From Streptomyces koelreuteriae (GTDB taxonomy: Bacteria > Actinomycetota > Actinomycetes > Streptomycetales > Streptomycetaceae), in NCBI RefSeq assembly GCF_018604545.1, contig NZ_CP075896.1, positions 186,001 through 250,000 on the forward strand: a stretch of DNA of 64,000 nt, given 5' to 3'. The number at the start of each line of letters is the position of its first letter. Within the stretch, counting starts at the first letter, position 1. The notes under the pieces are model-generated. The model was given only the letters and a program-made list of their open reading frames with translations. It did not search any database and was not told where the DNA came from. The translations under genes were made by a program, and so were the position numbers. Shown here piece by piece: positions 26,735-37,002 of the stretch.

Positions 26735-26782
26735 TCGGTCTCTCCGCTTCTGATCATCCGAGTCCTCGCTGCCGGGAAACGC

Positions 26783-26818
26783 GTGAGGGCCCCCGGATGG
26801 TTCCGCGGGCCCTCGCGT
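26783..26818 (-). terminator. Hairpin terminator after cbtA
   Basis: GAGGGCCC (26785) pairs with GGGCCCTC (26807), with flanking CG bases extending the stem. It lies about 40 nt past the cbtA stop. Confidence 0.75.
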
Positions 26819-26856
26819 CGTGTCGGTCGGCTCGGTTCGCCGTGCCGGTCAGCTCA

Positions 26857-27612
26857 CTAGGAGGCGGCTACGGCCGCGCTGCCGGACAGCGTGGCGGGCT
26901 TGGGGTTCAGCAGCCGCTGCGCCAGTTCGCCGAAGACAAGACCGAAGGCTCCCCACAGCGTGACCTGGATGGCCAGGGCGGAGAGGCGGAACCGCCACAG
27001 CACGGCGGCCGGGAAGTCCGACGGCACCTCGTTGACGACGGGCAGGAAGGCGAACGCCAGGCCGATGGCGACGCCGAAGGCGGCCACCGCGGCGACGGTG
27101 GCCCACCAGGCGCCCAGCTTCGGGGCGAGTCGCTTGCCCAGCAGGGTGGCGGCGATCGCGAGAAGCAGGCTGAGCACCATCATCAGGAAGTACAGGGTGG
27201 TCCGCTTGCCGATGGTGTCGGGGTTGCCGACGGCGGGCGGGTTGGCCGGGTACTTCAGGAACGGCACGACATAGACCGCGAGCAGCGCGCAGCCGGACAG
27301 CAGCAGCGCGGTCGCGCGCGGGGTGAAGCGGCCGACGCGGCCGAGCGCGAAGCAGTAGGCGAGGGCGGCGATGCCGCCGAAGGCGACCCCGTAGATCAGG
27401 ACCCCGGTGGCCAGGCCCGCGGTGGACTGCAGGCCGCGGGAGACGATTTCGACCTCGTGCTCGTGCGCGGGGGCGTGCGCCTCCTCGAAGCCGATCGCCT
27501 TGTCGACGTTCGGCTCGCCGAGGAGGTAGGCGACGACCAGGGCGAGCAGACCGGCAGCGAGTCCGGCGAGCATCCCCCGCACGAGCAGGTTTCTCACAGT
27601 TGCGGAGTTCAT
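26857..27612 (-). CDS. cbtA: CbtA, cobalt transporter subunit
   Basis: CbtA is the main membrane protein of a predicted B12-regulated cobalt uptake system. The 251 residues have about 5-7 hydrophobic helices and a His/Glu-rich segment near the N-terminus (HAPAHEHEVEI) that could capture metal outside the membrane. The start ATG (MNSATVRNLL) lies 21 nt after the cbtB stop. The pair is under a cobalamin riboswitch, the classic sign of cobalt import. Confidence 0.9.
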   Translation of the reverse strand: MNSATVRNLLVRGMLAGLAAGLLALVVAYLLGEPNVDKAIGFEEAHAPAHEHEVEIVSRGLQSTAGLATGVLIYGVAFGGIAALAYCFALGRVGRFTPRATALLLSGCALLAVYVVPFLKYPANPPAVGNPDTIGKRTTLYFLMMVLSLLLAIAATLLGKRLAPKLGAWWATVAAVAAFGVAIGLAFAFLPVVNEVPSDFPAAVLWRFRLSALAIQVTLWGAFGLVFGELAQRLLNPKPATLSGSAAVAAS

Positions 27613-27633
27613 GGGTGTGCGGCGTCCCTCGCG

Positions 27634-27855
27634 TCAGTGGCAGGGGAAGCCGAGGAGGTGGCGGGCGTCGTGCACCCACTCGTGGACGTCCTCGCCGGAG
27701 ACGACGGAGGTGGCGCCCTGCTCGGCGCCGACGAAGTACAGCAGGACCAGCATCAGGATGCCGAAGAAGACCGCCCAGGGAAGGATGTCCTTCAGCGGCA
27801 GCTTGGTGGGGACGACGGGGGTGGTGGCTGTCGGCGGGACGGCGTGATGCGCCAT
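27634..27855 (-). CDS. cbtB: CbtB, small cobalt transporter subunit
   Basis: CbtB is a 73-residue partner of CbtA: one transmembrane helix (LPWAVFFGILMLVLLYFVGA) and a short metal-binding tail, here His58, His62, His66, Cys72 and terminal His73. Start ATG follows GAGGAGG. It is the first gene after the riboswitch. Confidence 0.92.
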   Translation of the reverse strand: MAHHAVPPTATTPVVPTKLPLKDILPWAVFFGILMLVLLYFVGAEQGATSVVSGEDVHEWVHDARHLLGFPCH

Positions 27856-27914
27856 GGCGGGGCCTCCTCGGGGAGTTCGCGTCCCCGCTCGGTGCTGCGA
27901 CAGGACGACGGCCC

Positions 27915-28028
27915 ACGGGTCTGACTCACGGGGCCGCTGACGCGGGCCTCGTTCACAGTGGCGCGACCGTGCCGGATTCCCACCGGCTTCCGTGTCGCCG
28001 TCGTCGATTTCTTCAGCGACCGTAACCC
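27915..28028 (-). ncRNA. Cobalamin riboswitch controlling cbtBA
   Basis: The minus strand carries GGAAGCCGGTGGGAATCCGG, CACGGTCGCGCCACTGTGA and the 3' element GAGTCAGACCC, i.e. the B12-box core with its flanking conserved parts. The loop reads CGGTCGCGCC where the other two copies have CGGTCCCGCC. cbtB starts about 60 nt after the aptamer. Boundaries are approximate. Confidence 0.92.
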
Positions 28029-28030
28029 TC

Positions 28031-28060
28031 GGCCGGTGCCGGACCAAGACGACACCGGCC
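28031..28060 (-). terminator. Hairpin terminator after the valine-catabolic operon
   Basis: GGCCGGTG and CACCGGCC form an 8-bp stem with a 14-nt loop, 27 nt past the enoyl-CoA hydratase stop and directly before the cbtBA riboswitch. It would stop read-through into cbtBA. Confidence 0.75.
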
Positions 28061-28086
28061 TTCGGGAGCGTGCTCTTACCCGATGT

Positions 28087-28878
28087 TTACCGGTGGCGGA
28101 ACTCGGGCGGCCGTTTGTCGGCGAAGGCGGCCATGCCCTCCTTCTGGTCGGCGGTGGCGAACACCGCGTGGAACAGGCGGCGTTCGAAGCGGACACCTTC
28201 GGTGAGTGTCGTCTCGAAGGCCCGGCCGACGGCTTCCTTGGCCATCATCGCCACCGGCAGGGACATCCCGGCGACGGTCTCGGCGACGGCCAGGGCCTCG
28301 CCGATCAGCTCGTCGGCCGGCACCACCCGGGAGACGAGCCCGGCGCGTTCCGCTTCGGCGGCGTCCATGGTGCGCCCGGTCAGGCACAGCTCCATGGCCT
28401 TGGCCTTGCCGACCGCCCGGGTCAGCCGCTGGGAGCCGCCGATCCCCGGGATCACGCCGAGCTTGATCTCCGGCTGGCCGAAGACGGCGGTGTCGGCGGC
28501 GAGCAGGATGTCGCAGAGCATGGCCAGTTCGCAGCCGCCGCCGAGCGCGTATCCGGAAACGGCGGCGACGGTCGGTGTGCGCAGCTGTCCGAGCCGGTCC
28601 CAGGCCGCGAACCAGTCGGAGAGATACATGTCCAGGTAGCCCTGGGGCTGCATCTCCTTGATGTCGGCCCCGGCCGCGAACGCCTTCGCCGAGCCGGTGA
28701 TGACGACGCAGCCGCAGTCCGGGTCCCGGTCCAGGGCCTCGGTGGCGGCCACGACCTCGTTCATCACCTGGAGGTTCAGGGCGTTGAGGGCCTTCGGGCG
28801 GTTGAGGGTGAGCAGGGCGGTGCGGCCCTTGCGCTCGACAAGGATCGTCTCGTAGTCGGTGGTCATGTCCGCGGTCAC
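28087..28878 (-). CDS. Enoyl-CoA hydratase (methacrylyl-CoA hydration in valine breakdown)
   Basis: A 263-residue crotonase-family enzyme. The oxyanion-hole segment [11 protein letters not shown] and the catalytic region [12 protein letters not shown] with [13 protein letters not shown] carry the two catalytic glutamates of true hydratases. In this operon the likely substrate is methacrylyl-CoA, giving 3-hydroxyisobutyryl-CoA. The GTG start overlaps the mmsB stop (GTGA); an ATG four codons later is possible. Last gene of the operon. Confidence 0.92.
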   Translation of the reverse strand: MTADMTTDYETILVERKGRTALLTLNRPKALNALNLQVMNEVVAATEALDRDPDCGCVVITGSAKAFAAGADIKEMQPQGYLDMYLSDWFAAWDRLGQLRTPTVAAVSGYALGGGCELAMLCDILLAADTAVFGQPEIKLGVIPGIGGSQRLTRAVGKAKAMELCLTGRTMDAAEAERAGLVSRVVPADELIGEALAVAETVAGMSLPVAMMAKEAVGRAFETTLTEGVRFERRLFHAVFATADQKEGMAAFADKRPPEFRHR

Positions 28879-29756
28879 GTGGGGTCTCCGCTCCGGTCCC
28901 TGATGGTTCGTACGATGCCCGAGAAGTCCTCCGTGGCACCGACCCGCTCCGCGTACGCCGCGTACAGTTCGGCCGCGCGCAGACCGAGTTCTGCGTCCAC
29001 GCCCCCGGCGCGGACCGCGTTGGCGGCCAGGCCCAGGTCCTTGGCCATCAGGGCGGCGGCGAAGCCCGGCCGGTAGTCGCGGCCCGCGGGACTGCCCGGG
29101 ACGGGGCCGGGGACGGGGCAGTTGACGCTGAGCGCCCAGCACTGTCCGGAGGCCGTGGAGGCCACGTCGAACAGGGCCTGGTGGGACAGGCCGAGGCTCT
29201 CACCGAGGACGAAGGCCTCGCTGACGGCGATCATGGAGACGCCGAGAATCATGTTGTTGCAGATCTTGGCGGCCTGTCCGGCGCCCGCCTCTCCGCAGTG
29301 CACGGCCTTCTTCCCCATGGCTTCCAGCAGGGGCAGCGCCTCGGCGAACTCGGTCTCTCCGCCGCCGGCCATGAAGGTCAGCGTGGCGGCCTCGGCGCCG
29401 ACGACCCCGCCGGAGACCGGCGCGTCCAGGGCGCGCATGCCCGCGGCGACCGCGCGCTCGTGGGCGGTGCGGGCGTCGGCGACGTCGATGGTGGAGCAGT
29501 CGACGAAGAGGGTGCCGGGCCGGGCGGCGGGGAGGATGTCGTCGTAGACGCCCAGGACGTGGCGTCCGGCGGGCAGCATGGTGAGGACGAGGTCGGCGTC
29601 CGCGACGGCGTCCACGGCGGAGGCGGCCTGCTCCAGCTCCGGCCCGGGCGTGACGGCGAGGTCGTAGCCCCGCACCCGGTGTCCGGCCTTCACCAGGTTG
29701 ACGGCCATGGGGCCGCCCATGTTCCCGAGTCCGATGAACGCGACGGTCCTGCTCAC
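28875..29756 (-). CDS. mmsB: MmsB, 3-hydroxyisobutyrate dehydrogenase
   Basis: MmsB oxidises 3-hydroxyisobutyrate to methylmalonate semialdehyde with NAD+. The 293 residues show the Rossmann motif GLGNMGGPM near the N-terminus, the substrate segment [16 protein letters not shown] and the catalytic Lys of [10 protein letters not shown]. It starts with GTG, overlapping the hydrolase stop by 4 nt. A paralogue from the same superfamily (the threonate dehydrogenase) lies at 34058. Confidence 0.95.
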   Translation of the reverse strand: MSRTVAFIGLGNMGGPMAVNLVKAGHRVRGYDLAVTPGPELEQAASAVDAVADADLVLTMLPAGRHVLGVYDDILPAARPGTLFVDCSTIDVADARTAHERAVAAGMRALDAPVSGGVVGAEAATLTFMAGGGETEFAEALPLLEAMGKKAVHCGEAGAGQAAKICNNMILGVSMIAVSEAFVLGESLGLSHQALFDVASTASGQCWALSVNCPVPGPVPGSPAGRDYRPGFAAALMAKDLGLAANAVRAGGVDAELGLRAAELYAAYAERVGATEDFSGIVRTIRDRSGDPT

Positions 29757-30817
29757 CAGGCGACCTCCTCGGTCGTGCCGGATCCGGCGAGCCCGAGTTC
29801 GCGCTCGCCCAGGGGTGCGAAGAAGCGCTCCACGTCGGCGTCGGTGACCTCGTCGAGCGTCGCCGGTGACCAGCGTGGGTTTCGGTCCTTGTCGATGACC
29901 TGGGCGCGGATGCCCTCGACCAGGTCGGGTGCGCTCAGCGCCGCGCAGGAGACCCGGTACTCCTGCTCCAGCACCCGCTCCAGCGGGCCGAGCCGGCCGG
30001 CGCGGCGCAGGGCGGTGAGGGTGACCTTGAGCGCGGTGGGCGACTTGGCCAGCAGGGTCTCGGCGGTCTCCTTGGCCGCCGGGTCGCCGTGCGCGAGCAG
30101 CCGCTGGACGATCTCCTCGACGGTGTCGGAGGCGAAGCAGGAGTCGATCCACTCCCGCCGCCCGGCCAGTTCCCCTTCCGGCGCGGGCCTCACATGCCGG
30201 TCCAGGGCTTCCCGTACGGGCAGGCCGGCGAGGTCGTCGACGAACCGCTCCAGCGCCTCGGACGGGACGTAGTGGTCGGCGAGCCCGCACAGCAGGGCGT
30301 CCCCGGCGCCGATCTGCGCGCCCGTCAGGGCGAGGTGGGTGCCGAGTTCGCCCGGGGCGAGGGCGAGGAGGTAGGTGCCGCCGACGTCCGGGACGAAGCC
30401 GATGCCGGTCTCGGGCATGGCGATCCTCGACCGCTCGGTGACGATCCGGACGCTGCCGTGCGCGGAGACGCCGACGCCGCCGCCCATGACGATGCCGTCC
30501 ATGACGGCGACGTAGGGCTTGGGGTAGCGGGCGATACGGGCGTTGAGGTGGTACTCGTCGCGCCAGAACGCGCCCGAGGCGGAGCCGTCCCCGTCGCGGG
30601 CGTCGTCGTGGATGCCGCGGATGTCGCCGCCCGCGCACAGGCCGCGCTCCCCCGCGCCGGTGATGACGACGGTCTCGACGGCCGGGTCCCGTTCCCATTC
30701 GGTCAGGGCCTCGTCGATGCGGCGCACCATGCCGTGGGTGAGGGCGTTGAGGGCCTTGGGCCGGTCGAGGACGATGTGGGCGGCCCGGCCCGTCGTACGG
30801 AAGAGGACGTCGGTCAT
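29753..30817 (-). CDS. 3-hydroxyisobutyryl-CoA hydrolase
   Basis: A 354-residue crotonase-superfamily hydrolase that removes CoA before the MmsB step. Features: GLCAGGDIRGIHDDA and GGGVGVSAHGSVRIVTERSR in the active region, PETGIGFVPDVGG, and the family-specific C-terminal extension. Size separates it from the shorter hydratase encoded in the same operon. Start ATG overlaps the acyl-CoA dehydrogenase stop (ATGA). Confidence 0.93.
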   Translation of the reverse strand: MTDVLFRTTGRAAHIVLDRPKALNALTHGMVRRIDEALTEWERDPAVETVVITGAGERGLCAGGDIRGIHDDARDGDGSASGAFWRDEYHLNARIARYPKPYVAVMDGIVMGGGVGVSAHGSVRIVTERSRIAMPETGIGFVPDVGGTYLLALAPGELGTHLALTGAQIGAGDALLCGLADHYVPSEALERFVDDLAGLPVREALDRHVRPAPEGELAGRREWIDSCFASDTVEEIVQRLLAHGDPAAKETAETLLAKSPTALKVTLTALRRAGRLGPLERVLEQEYRVSCAALSAPDLVEGIRAQVIDKDRNPRWSPATLDEVTDADVERFFAPLGERELGLAGSGTTEEVAW

Positions 30818-31962
30818 CCGAGTGCCTCCGTCAGGCCGCGGGCCACGATGACGCGCATGATCTCGTTGGTTCCTTCCAGGATCTGGTGGACTCGCAGGTC
30901 ACGGACGATCTTCTCGATGCCGTACTCGCTGAGGTACCCGTACCCCCCATGCAGTTGGAGGGCGCGGTCGGCCACCGAGTACCCGGTGTCGGTGGCGAAG
31001 CGCTTGGCCATCGCGCACAGGTACGGCGCCTGCGGGTCGCCGACGTCGAGCGCGTGGGCGGCCTGCTGGACGAGGGCGCGGGCGGCGGCGAGTTCGGTGG
31101 CCATGTCGGCGAGCCGGAAGCGCAGTGCCTGCGCGTCGAGCAGCCGCTGCCCGAACGCCTCACGGTCGGCGAGGTGGGCGAGGCTGCGGTCGAGGGCGCT
31201 GCGGGCGCCGCCGAGCGAGCAGGCGGCGATGCCGAGCCGTCCGCCGTTGAGGCCGTTCATCGCGATGCGGAAGCCCTGCCCCTCGCGGCCGAGGAGCCGG
31301 TCGGCGGGCAGCCGGACGCTGTCCAGGACGACCTGGCGGGTCGGCTGGGCGTTCCAGCCCATCTTCCGTTCGTTGGCGCCGAAGGTGACGCCGGGGTCGT
31401 CCTTGTCGACGATGAACGCGGAGACGCCGTCGGGCCCGTCGCCGCCGGTGCGGGCCATGACGATGTACAGCTGGGAGGCCCCGGCTCCGGAGATGAACTG
31501 CTTGACGCCGGTGAGGATCCAGTGGTCGCCGTCCCGGACGGCCCGGGTGGTGAGGGCGGCGGCGTCCGAGCCCGCGCCGGGTTCGGTCAGGCAGTAGCTG
31601 GCGAGGTCCTCCATGGCGCACAGCCGGGGCAGCCGGCGTTCGCGCTGGGCGGCGTCGCCGTACCGGTCGATCATCCAGGCGACCATGTTGTGGATGGAGA
31701 GGTACCCGGCGATGGACGGGCAGCCGGAGGCGAGGGACTCGAAGACGAGGACACCGTCGGCGCGGGTCAGGCCCGAACCGCCCGACTCCTCACCGACGTA
31801 GACGCCGCCGAGCCCCAGTCCGGCCGCCTTGCGCAGGACGTCGACGGGGAAGTGCTTGTCGCGGTCCCAGTCGAGGGCGTGCGGGGCGAGGTGGTCCTGG
31901 GCGAAGTCGAGGGTGGTCTCGACGAGGGCCTGCTGGTCCTCGGTGAGCAGGGTGCTGGTCAT
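30814..31962 (-). CDS. Acyl-CoA dehydrogenase, probable isobutyryl-CoA dehydrogenase
   Basis: An FAD-dependent dehydrogenase of 382 residues with the family signatures CLTEPGAGSDAAAL and QLHGGYGYLSEYGIEKI, and the EGTNEIMR segment that bears the likely catalytic Glu. Position between mmsA and the 3-hydroxyisobutyryl-CoA hydrolase suggests it makes methacrylyl-CoA from isobutyryl-CoA; other branched acyl-CoAs are possible. It begins 6 nt after the mmsA stop. Confidence 0.92.
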   Translation of the reverse strand: MTSTLLTEDQQALVETTLDFAQDHLAPHALDWDRDKHFPVDVLRKAAGLGLGGVYVGEESGGSGLTRADGVLVFESLASGCPSIAGYLSIHNMVAWMIDRYGDAAQRERRLPRLCAMEDLASYCLTEPGAGSDAAALTTRAVRDGDHWILTGVKQFISGAGASQLYIVMARTGGDGPDGVSAFIVDKDDPGVTFGANERKMGWNAQPTRQVVLDSVRLPADRLLGREGQGFRIAMNGLNGGRLGIAACSLGGARSALDRSLAHLADREAFGQRLLDAQALRFRLADMATELAAARALVQQAAHALDVGDPQAPYLCAMAKRFATDTGYSVADRALQLHGGYGYLSEYGIEKIVRDLRVHQILEGTNEIMRVIVARGLTEALG

Positions 31963-31968
31963 GGTCGC

Positions 31969-33492
<1,524 letters not shown>

Positions 33493-33603
33493 CGGTGCCT
33501 GCTCTCTCGTCAGGTGGTCCGGGACGGCGCGCGGGTCCGTCGCACACGGACGCGGTGGCGTGCGGGTGCGGGGGCTGCGCGAGATCGCGTATGGCGAGGA
33601 CCG

Positions 33604-33696
33604 TCAGAGGGTGACGGCCGGGCGCTGGACGATCCGTCGGGCACGACGGACGCGTCGGGCGGGTCCTCCGGGGTCGTGGGTGCACACCGGTGCCAT
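33604..33696 (-). CDS. Candidate 30-codon upstream ORF between riboswitch and mmsA
   Basis: An ATG nine bases after GGAG opens a 30-codon frame ending in RRARRIVQRPAVTL. It starts about 45 nt after the aptamer and stops 111 nt before mmsA. It may be the direct translational target of the riboswitch, coupling to mmsA indirectly, or simply a chance frame. The peptide is basic and Pro/Arg-rich and matches nothing I know. Confidence 0.25.
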   Translation of the reverse strand: MAPVCTHDPGGPARRVRRARRIVQRPAVTL

Positions 33697-33741
33697 GCGT
33701 GTCAGCTCCATCCTCGTGGACAACACGGAACATCCCACGGC

Positions 33742-33891
33742 CGGTATCCTGACTCCCGGATCAGCACACGCCGTCCGCCTTCCCGACATCCAGCTCGTCA
33801 GTGGCGTCCTGCTCGACGGCGTACTCCCCGGTCACAGTGGCGGGACCGTGCCGGATTCACACCGGCTTCCCTGCACCGCGGGCTTACACCG
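33742..33891 (-). ncRNA. Cobalamin riboswitch upstream of the valine-catabolic operon
   Basis: On the minus strand: P1 5' arm CGGTGT (33891-33886), core GGGAAGCCGGTGTGAATCCG, then GCACGGTCCCGCCACTGTGA, and the 3' end GAGTCAGGATACCGGCC whose ATACCG closes P1. All conserved parts are intact and complete. The first annotated downstream gene is mmsA. No B12 synthesis or transport gene intervenes, which is unusual for this riboswitch class. Confidence 0.93.
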
Positions 33892-33893
33892 CG

Positions 33894-33916
33894 ACTATAT
33901 AGTTGGACGTCCTAGT
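33894..33916 (-). promoter_or_regulatory. Likely promoter of the mmsA transcript with an embedded GGACGTCC palindrome
   Basis: TATAGT (33899-33894, minus strand) is a good -10 hexamer ending directly before the aptamer. A palindrome GGACGTCC (33905-33912), extending imperfectly to TTGGACGTCCTA, lies between the -10 and the expected -35 and could be an operator. No convincing -35 is visible. Confidence 0.45.
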
Positions 33917-33954
33917 AAATCCATCCCCCATCAGTGCGTGACGGACATCACACC

Positions 33955-33991
33955 TTGCATTCCGTCGTCCTCAGGTCATCATATGACCTGA
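33955..33991 (+). promoter_or_regulatory. Promoter/operator of the erythronate-threonate operon
   Basis: A perfect inverted repeat, arms TCAGGTCAT and ATGACCTGA around a CAT centre (33971-33991), overlaps a possible -10, 18 bp after a TTGCAT -35-like hexamer (33955). It lies 66 bp before ltnD. Size and symmetry suit a dimeric GntR/FadR-type repressor; such a gene ends this operon. Confidence 0.5.
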
Positions 33992-34057
33992 TCTCCCGGC
34001 GGGCTGGTTGATGCGACCTGCCTCCGGACAGCACGGCACGGCAAGGATGGGCAGGGC

Positions 34058-34975
34058 ATGAGCGACCGGAACGAGCCCGCGCGACCGCGGGTGGGCGTGG
34101 TGGGTCTAGGAGCCATGGGCCTCGGGATGGCCCGGAGCCTGCGGGCGGCCGGGTACGACGTCGGCGTCCACGATCTGCGGCCGGAGACGGCCGCGGACTT
34201 CGCCCGCGAGGGCGGGACGGCGTTCGGGACCTGTGGCGAGCTGGCAGCCTCGGTGGACGTCCTGGTCGGCGTGGTGGTCAACGCCGCGCAGGTCGAGGCC
34301 GTGCTGTTCGGTGCCGAGGGCGCGGCCGGCCGGCTCCGCCCCGGCTCCGTCTTCGTCATGTGCTCCACGGTCGATCCGGGCTGGTCCGCCGCGATCGAAG
34401 GCCGCCTGGCCGAGCGGGGCGTGCTCTACCTGGACGCTCCCATCTCCGGCGGCGCCGCCCGCGCGGCGGCCGGTGAACTCACCATGATGACGTCCGGCTC
34501 CACCGAGGCGTACTCGCTCGCCGACCCGGTGCTCGAGGCCATGAGCAGCACCGTCTACCGCCTGGGAGAGCGCGCCGGGCTCGGCTCGAAGGTCAAGATC
34601 GTCAACCAGCTGCTCGCGGGCGTGCACATCGCCGCCGCGGCCGAGGCGATGGCCCTCGGCATCAAGGCGGGCGTCCCCGCCGAGGCGCTCTACGAGGTCA
34701 TCACGCACAGCGCCGGCAACTCCTGGATGTTCGAGAACCGTATGGCCCATGTGCTCGACGGCGACTACACGCCCCTCTCGGCCGTCGACATCTTCGTCAA
34801 GGACCTCGGGCTGGTGCTGGACTCCGCGAGGCCGGAACGCTTCCCGCTCCCCCTCGCCGCCACCGCCCACCAGATGTTCCTCCAGGCGTCGGCGTCCGGA
34901 CTGGGTGCCGAGGACGACAGCGCGGTCATCAAGATCTTCCCGGGGGTCGACCTGCCCAAGCCGGTGGAGGCCTGA
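34058..34975 (+). CDS. ltnD: LtnD-like L-threonate (four-carbon acid sugar) dehydrogenase
   Basis: An NAD-dependent beta-hydroxyacid dehydrogenase of 305 residues: VGVVGLGAMGLGMARSL at the N-terminus, DAPISGGAARAAAGELTMM, and the catalytic Lys of GSKVKIVNQLLAG. In the known pathway LtnD oxidises L-threonate at C2 to 2-oxo-tetronate, which OtnI isomerises and OtnK/OtnC degrade; all three partners are downstream. Substrate is inferred from this context. First gene of the operon, with an AAGGA-type ribosome site. Confidence 0.88.
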   Translation: MSDRNEPARPRVGVVGLGAMGLGMARSLRAAGYDVGVHDLRPETAADFAREGGTAFGTCGELAASVDVLVGVVVNAAQVEAVLFGAEGAAGRLRPGSVFVMCSTVDPGWSAAIEGRLAERGVLYLDAPISGGAARAAAGELTMMTSGSTEAYSLADPVLEAMSSTVYRLGERAGLGSKVKIVNQLLAGVHIAAAAEAMALGIKAGVPAEALYEVITHSAGNSWMFENRMAHVLDGDYTPLSAVDIFVKDLGLVLDSARPERFPLPLAATAHQMFLQASASGLGAEDDSAVIKIFPGVDLPKPVEA

Positions 34976-34976
34976 C

Positions 34977-36257
34977 ATGTCAATCCGTCTCGGATGCATC
35001 GCCGACGACTTCACCGGCGCCACGGACCTCGCCAACAATCTGGTGCGCGCGGGCATGCGCGTGGTCCAGCTGATCGACACACCACCGGCCGACGCCGAGC
35101 AGGCGATCGACGCGGACGCCGTGGTCATCGCCCTCAAGTCGCGGACCGTCCCGGCCGCCGACGCCGTCGAGGCGTCGCTGCGGGCACTGGCGTGGCTGCG
35201 GTCCCTGGGCGCCGAGCAGGTCTACTTCAAGTACTGCTCCACCTTCGACTCGACCCCGGCCGGGAACATCGGGCCGGTGACCGAGGCCCTGATGGACGCG
35301 CTGGGCACCGACTTCACGGTCGCGACGCCGGCGTTCCCCGACAACGGGCGCACGATCTTCAAGGGGCATCTCTTCGTCGGCGACGTGCTGCTCAGCGACA
35401 GCGGCATGCGCCACCACCCGCTCACGCCGATGACCGACTCCAATCTGGTCTCCGTGCTCGGCGCGCAGACCACGCGGGAGGTCGGCCTAGTCGACCACAC
35501 GGTGGTCGCCGACGGCGTCGAGGCGATCCGGGCCCGCGTCGACGCCCTGCGCGAGGACGGCTTCGGGCTCGCCATCGTCGACGCCGTCTCCAATGACGAC
35601 CTGGTGCGTCTGGGCGCGGCGGTCCAGGGGTTCCCGCTGGTGACCGCGGGCTCGGGGCTGGCGATCGGCCTGCCCGCGAACTGGGGGTTCGAGCCGTCCC
35701 GCGCCGCCGCGCAGCTGCCGCCTCCCGCCGGCCACCGAGCGATCGTCTCGGGGTCGGTCTCCACAGCGACCAACCGTCAGGTCCTGGAATACCTGAGCAC
35801 AGGCCGGCCCGCCTTCAGCGTGGACCCGCTGCGCGTGGCCGCCAGCGAGGACGTGGTCGAACAGGCCCTGGCCTTCGCCGAATCGCATCTGGACGACGGT
35901 CCTGTGCTCGTCTACTCCACCGAGTCCGCCGACACCGTCCGTACCGTGCAGGGCCGGCTCGGAGCCGCCGAGGCCGGTGAGCTGGTGGAACGGACGCTGG
36001 CCCGCATCGCCCAGGGGCTCGTGGCCCGTGGCGTGCGCCGGCTCGTCGTCGCGGGAGGTGAGACCTCGGGGGCGGTCGTCCAGGCGCTCGGTGTCACCGG
36101 GCTCCGGATCGGGCCGCAGATCGACCCCGGTGTGCCCTGGTGCGCCGCGGCACTGCCCGACGGGGAGACGCTCCACATCACGCTCAAGTCCGGCAACTTC
36201 GGCGGCCCCGACTTCTTCACCCGCTCCTTCGCACTCCTGGACGAGGAGGCAGCATGA
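34977..36257 (+). CDS. otnK: OtnK, 3-oxo-tetronate 4-kinase
   Basis: A DUF1537-family kinase of 426 residues: CIADDFTGATDLANNL at the N-terminus, STFDSTPAGNIGP, and a C-terminal ATP-binding half with VAGGETSGAVV. It phosphorylates 3-oxo-tetronate at O4 before OtnC decarboxylation. The ATG at 34977 is two bases after the ltnD stop, and the gene overlaps otnC by 4 nt. Confidence 0.93.
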   Translation: MSIRLGCIADDFTGATDLANNLVRAGMRVVQLIDTPPADAEQAIDADAVVIALKSRTVPAADAVEASLRALAWLRSLGAEQVYFKYCSTFDSTPAGNIGPVTEALMDALGTDFTVATPAFPDNGRTIFKGHLFVGDVLLSDSGMRHHPLTPMTDSNLVSVLGAQTTREVGLVDHTVVADGVEAIRARVDALREDGFGLAIVDAVSNDDLVRLGAAVQGFPLVTAGSGLAIGLPANWGFEPSRAAAQLPPPAGHRAIVSGSVSTATNRQVLEYLSTGRPAFSVDPLRVAASEDVVEQALAFAESHLDDGPVLVYSTESADTVRTVQGRLGAAEAGELVERTLARIAQGLVARGVRRLVVAGGETSGAVVQALGVTGLRIGPQIDPGVPWCAAALPDGETLHITLKSGNFGGPDFFTRSFALLDEEAA

Positions 36258-36952
36258 CCCCGCAGCCGAGCACCGCCGCCCAGGCAGCGCAGGACGAGGC
36301 GGTCGACCACGCCCGCCGCGAGATCGTCCGCGTCGGCACCAGCCTGTTCGCCCGGGGCTACGTCCATGCCAGCGCGGGCAACATCAGTGCCAAGGTGGGC
36401 GACGACCATCTGATCACGCCCACCGACGCCGCCCTGGGATTCCTCGAACCCGGCCGCCTGGCACTGGTCGACGCCCGGGGCGAGCAGATCGCGGGCGACC
36501 GTGCCAGCAAGACCCTTACGCTCCATCGGCGCATCTGTGCCGCCGACCCCACGGCCCGGTTCGTCGTCCACACCCACTCCACGCACCTGGTCGCGCTCAC
36601 CCTGGCCGGGGTGTGGAGCGCCGCGGACGTGCTGCCGCCGATCACGCCCTACTACGTGATGAAGGTCGGGCACGTGCCGCTCATCCCCTACCACCGGCCC
36701 GGCGACCCCCGCGTAGCCGACCTGGTGACCGCCCTCATCGCCGACCACGCAGCGAGCCGAACGCCCATCAGGGCGGTGCTGCTGGACCGGCTGGGCCCCG
36801 TGGTCTGGGGCCCCGACGCGGCCACCGCACTCGCCGTCCTCGAAGAACTCGAGGAGACGGCACGTCTCTGGCTCCTGACCGACCGTCGCCCCGAGCCGCT
36901 CCCCCCTCACGCGCTCGATGAACTGAGGTCCACGTTCAACGCCGCGTGGTGA
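36254..36952 (+). CDS. otnC: OtnC, 3-oxo-tetronate 4-phosphate decarboxylase
   Basis: A class II aldolase/adducin-family protein of 232 residues that yields dihydroxyacetone phosphate and CO2. Metal-ligand histidines lie in VVHTHSTHLVAL, and SAGNISAKVGD is the phosphate-binding part. ATGA overlap with otnK. Confidence 0.92.
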   Translation: MTPQPSTAAQAAQDEAVDHARREIVRVGTSLFARGYVHASAGNISAKVGDDHLITPTDAALGFLEPGRLALVDARGEQIAGDRASKTLTLHRRICAADPTARFVVHTHSTHLVALTLAGVWSAADVLPPITPYYVMKVGHVPLIPYHRPGDPRVADLVTALIADHAASRTPIRAVLLDRLGPVVWGPDAATALAVLEELEETARLWLLTDRRPEPLPPHALDELRSTFNAAW

Positions 36953-37002
36953 CCCGCCTCTCCCCTGCCGGAGAATTCCCCTGAGCCGCTCAAAGGATCT
37001 CC

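Noticed and set aside
33694-33991. Plus-strand frame beginning MRVSSILVDNTEHPT.
   Set aside because: It runs antisense through the cobalamin aptamer, whose conserved RNA elements explain the sequence.
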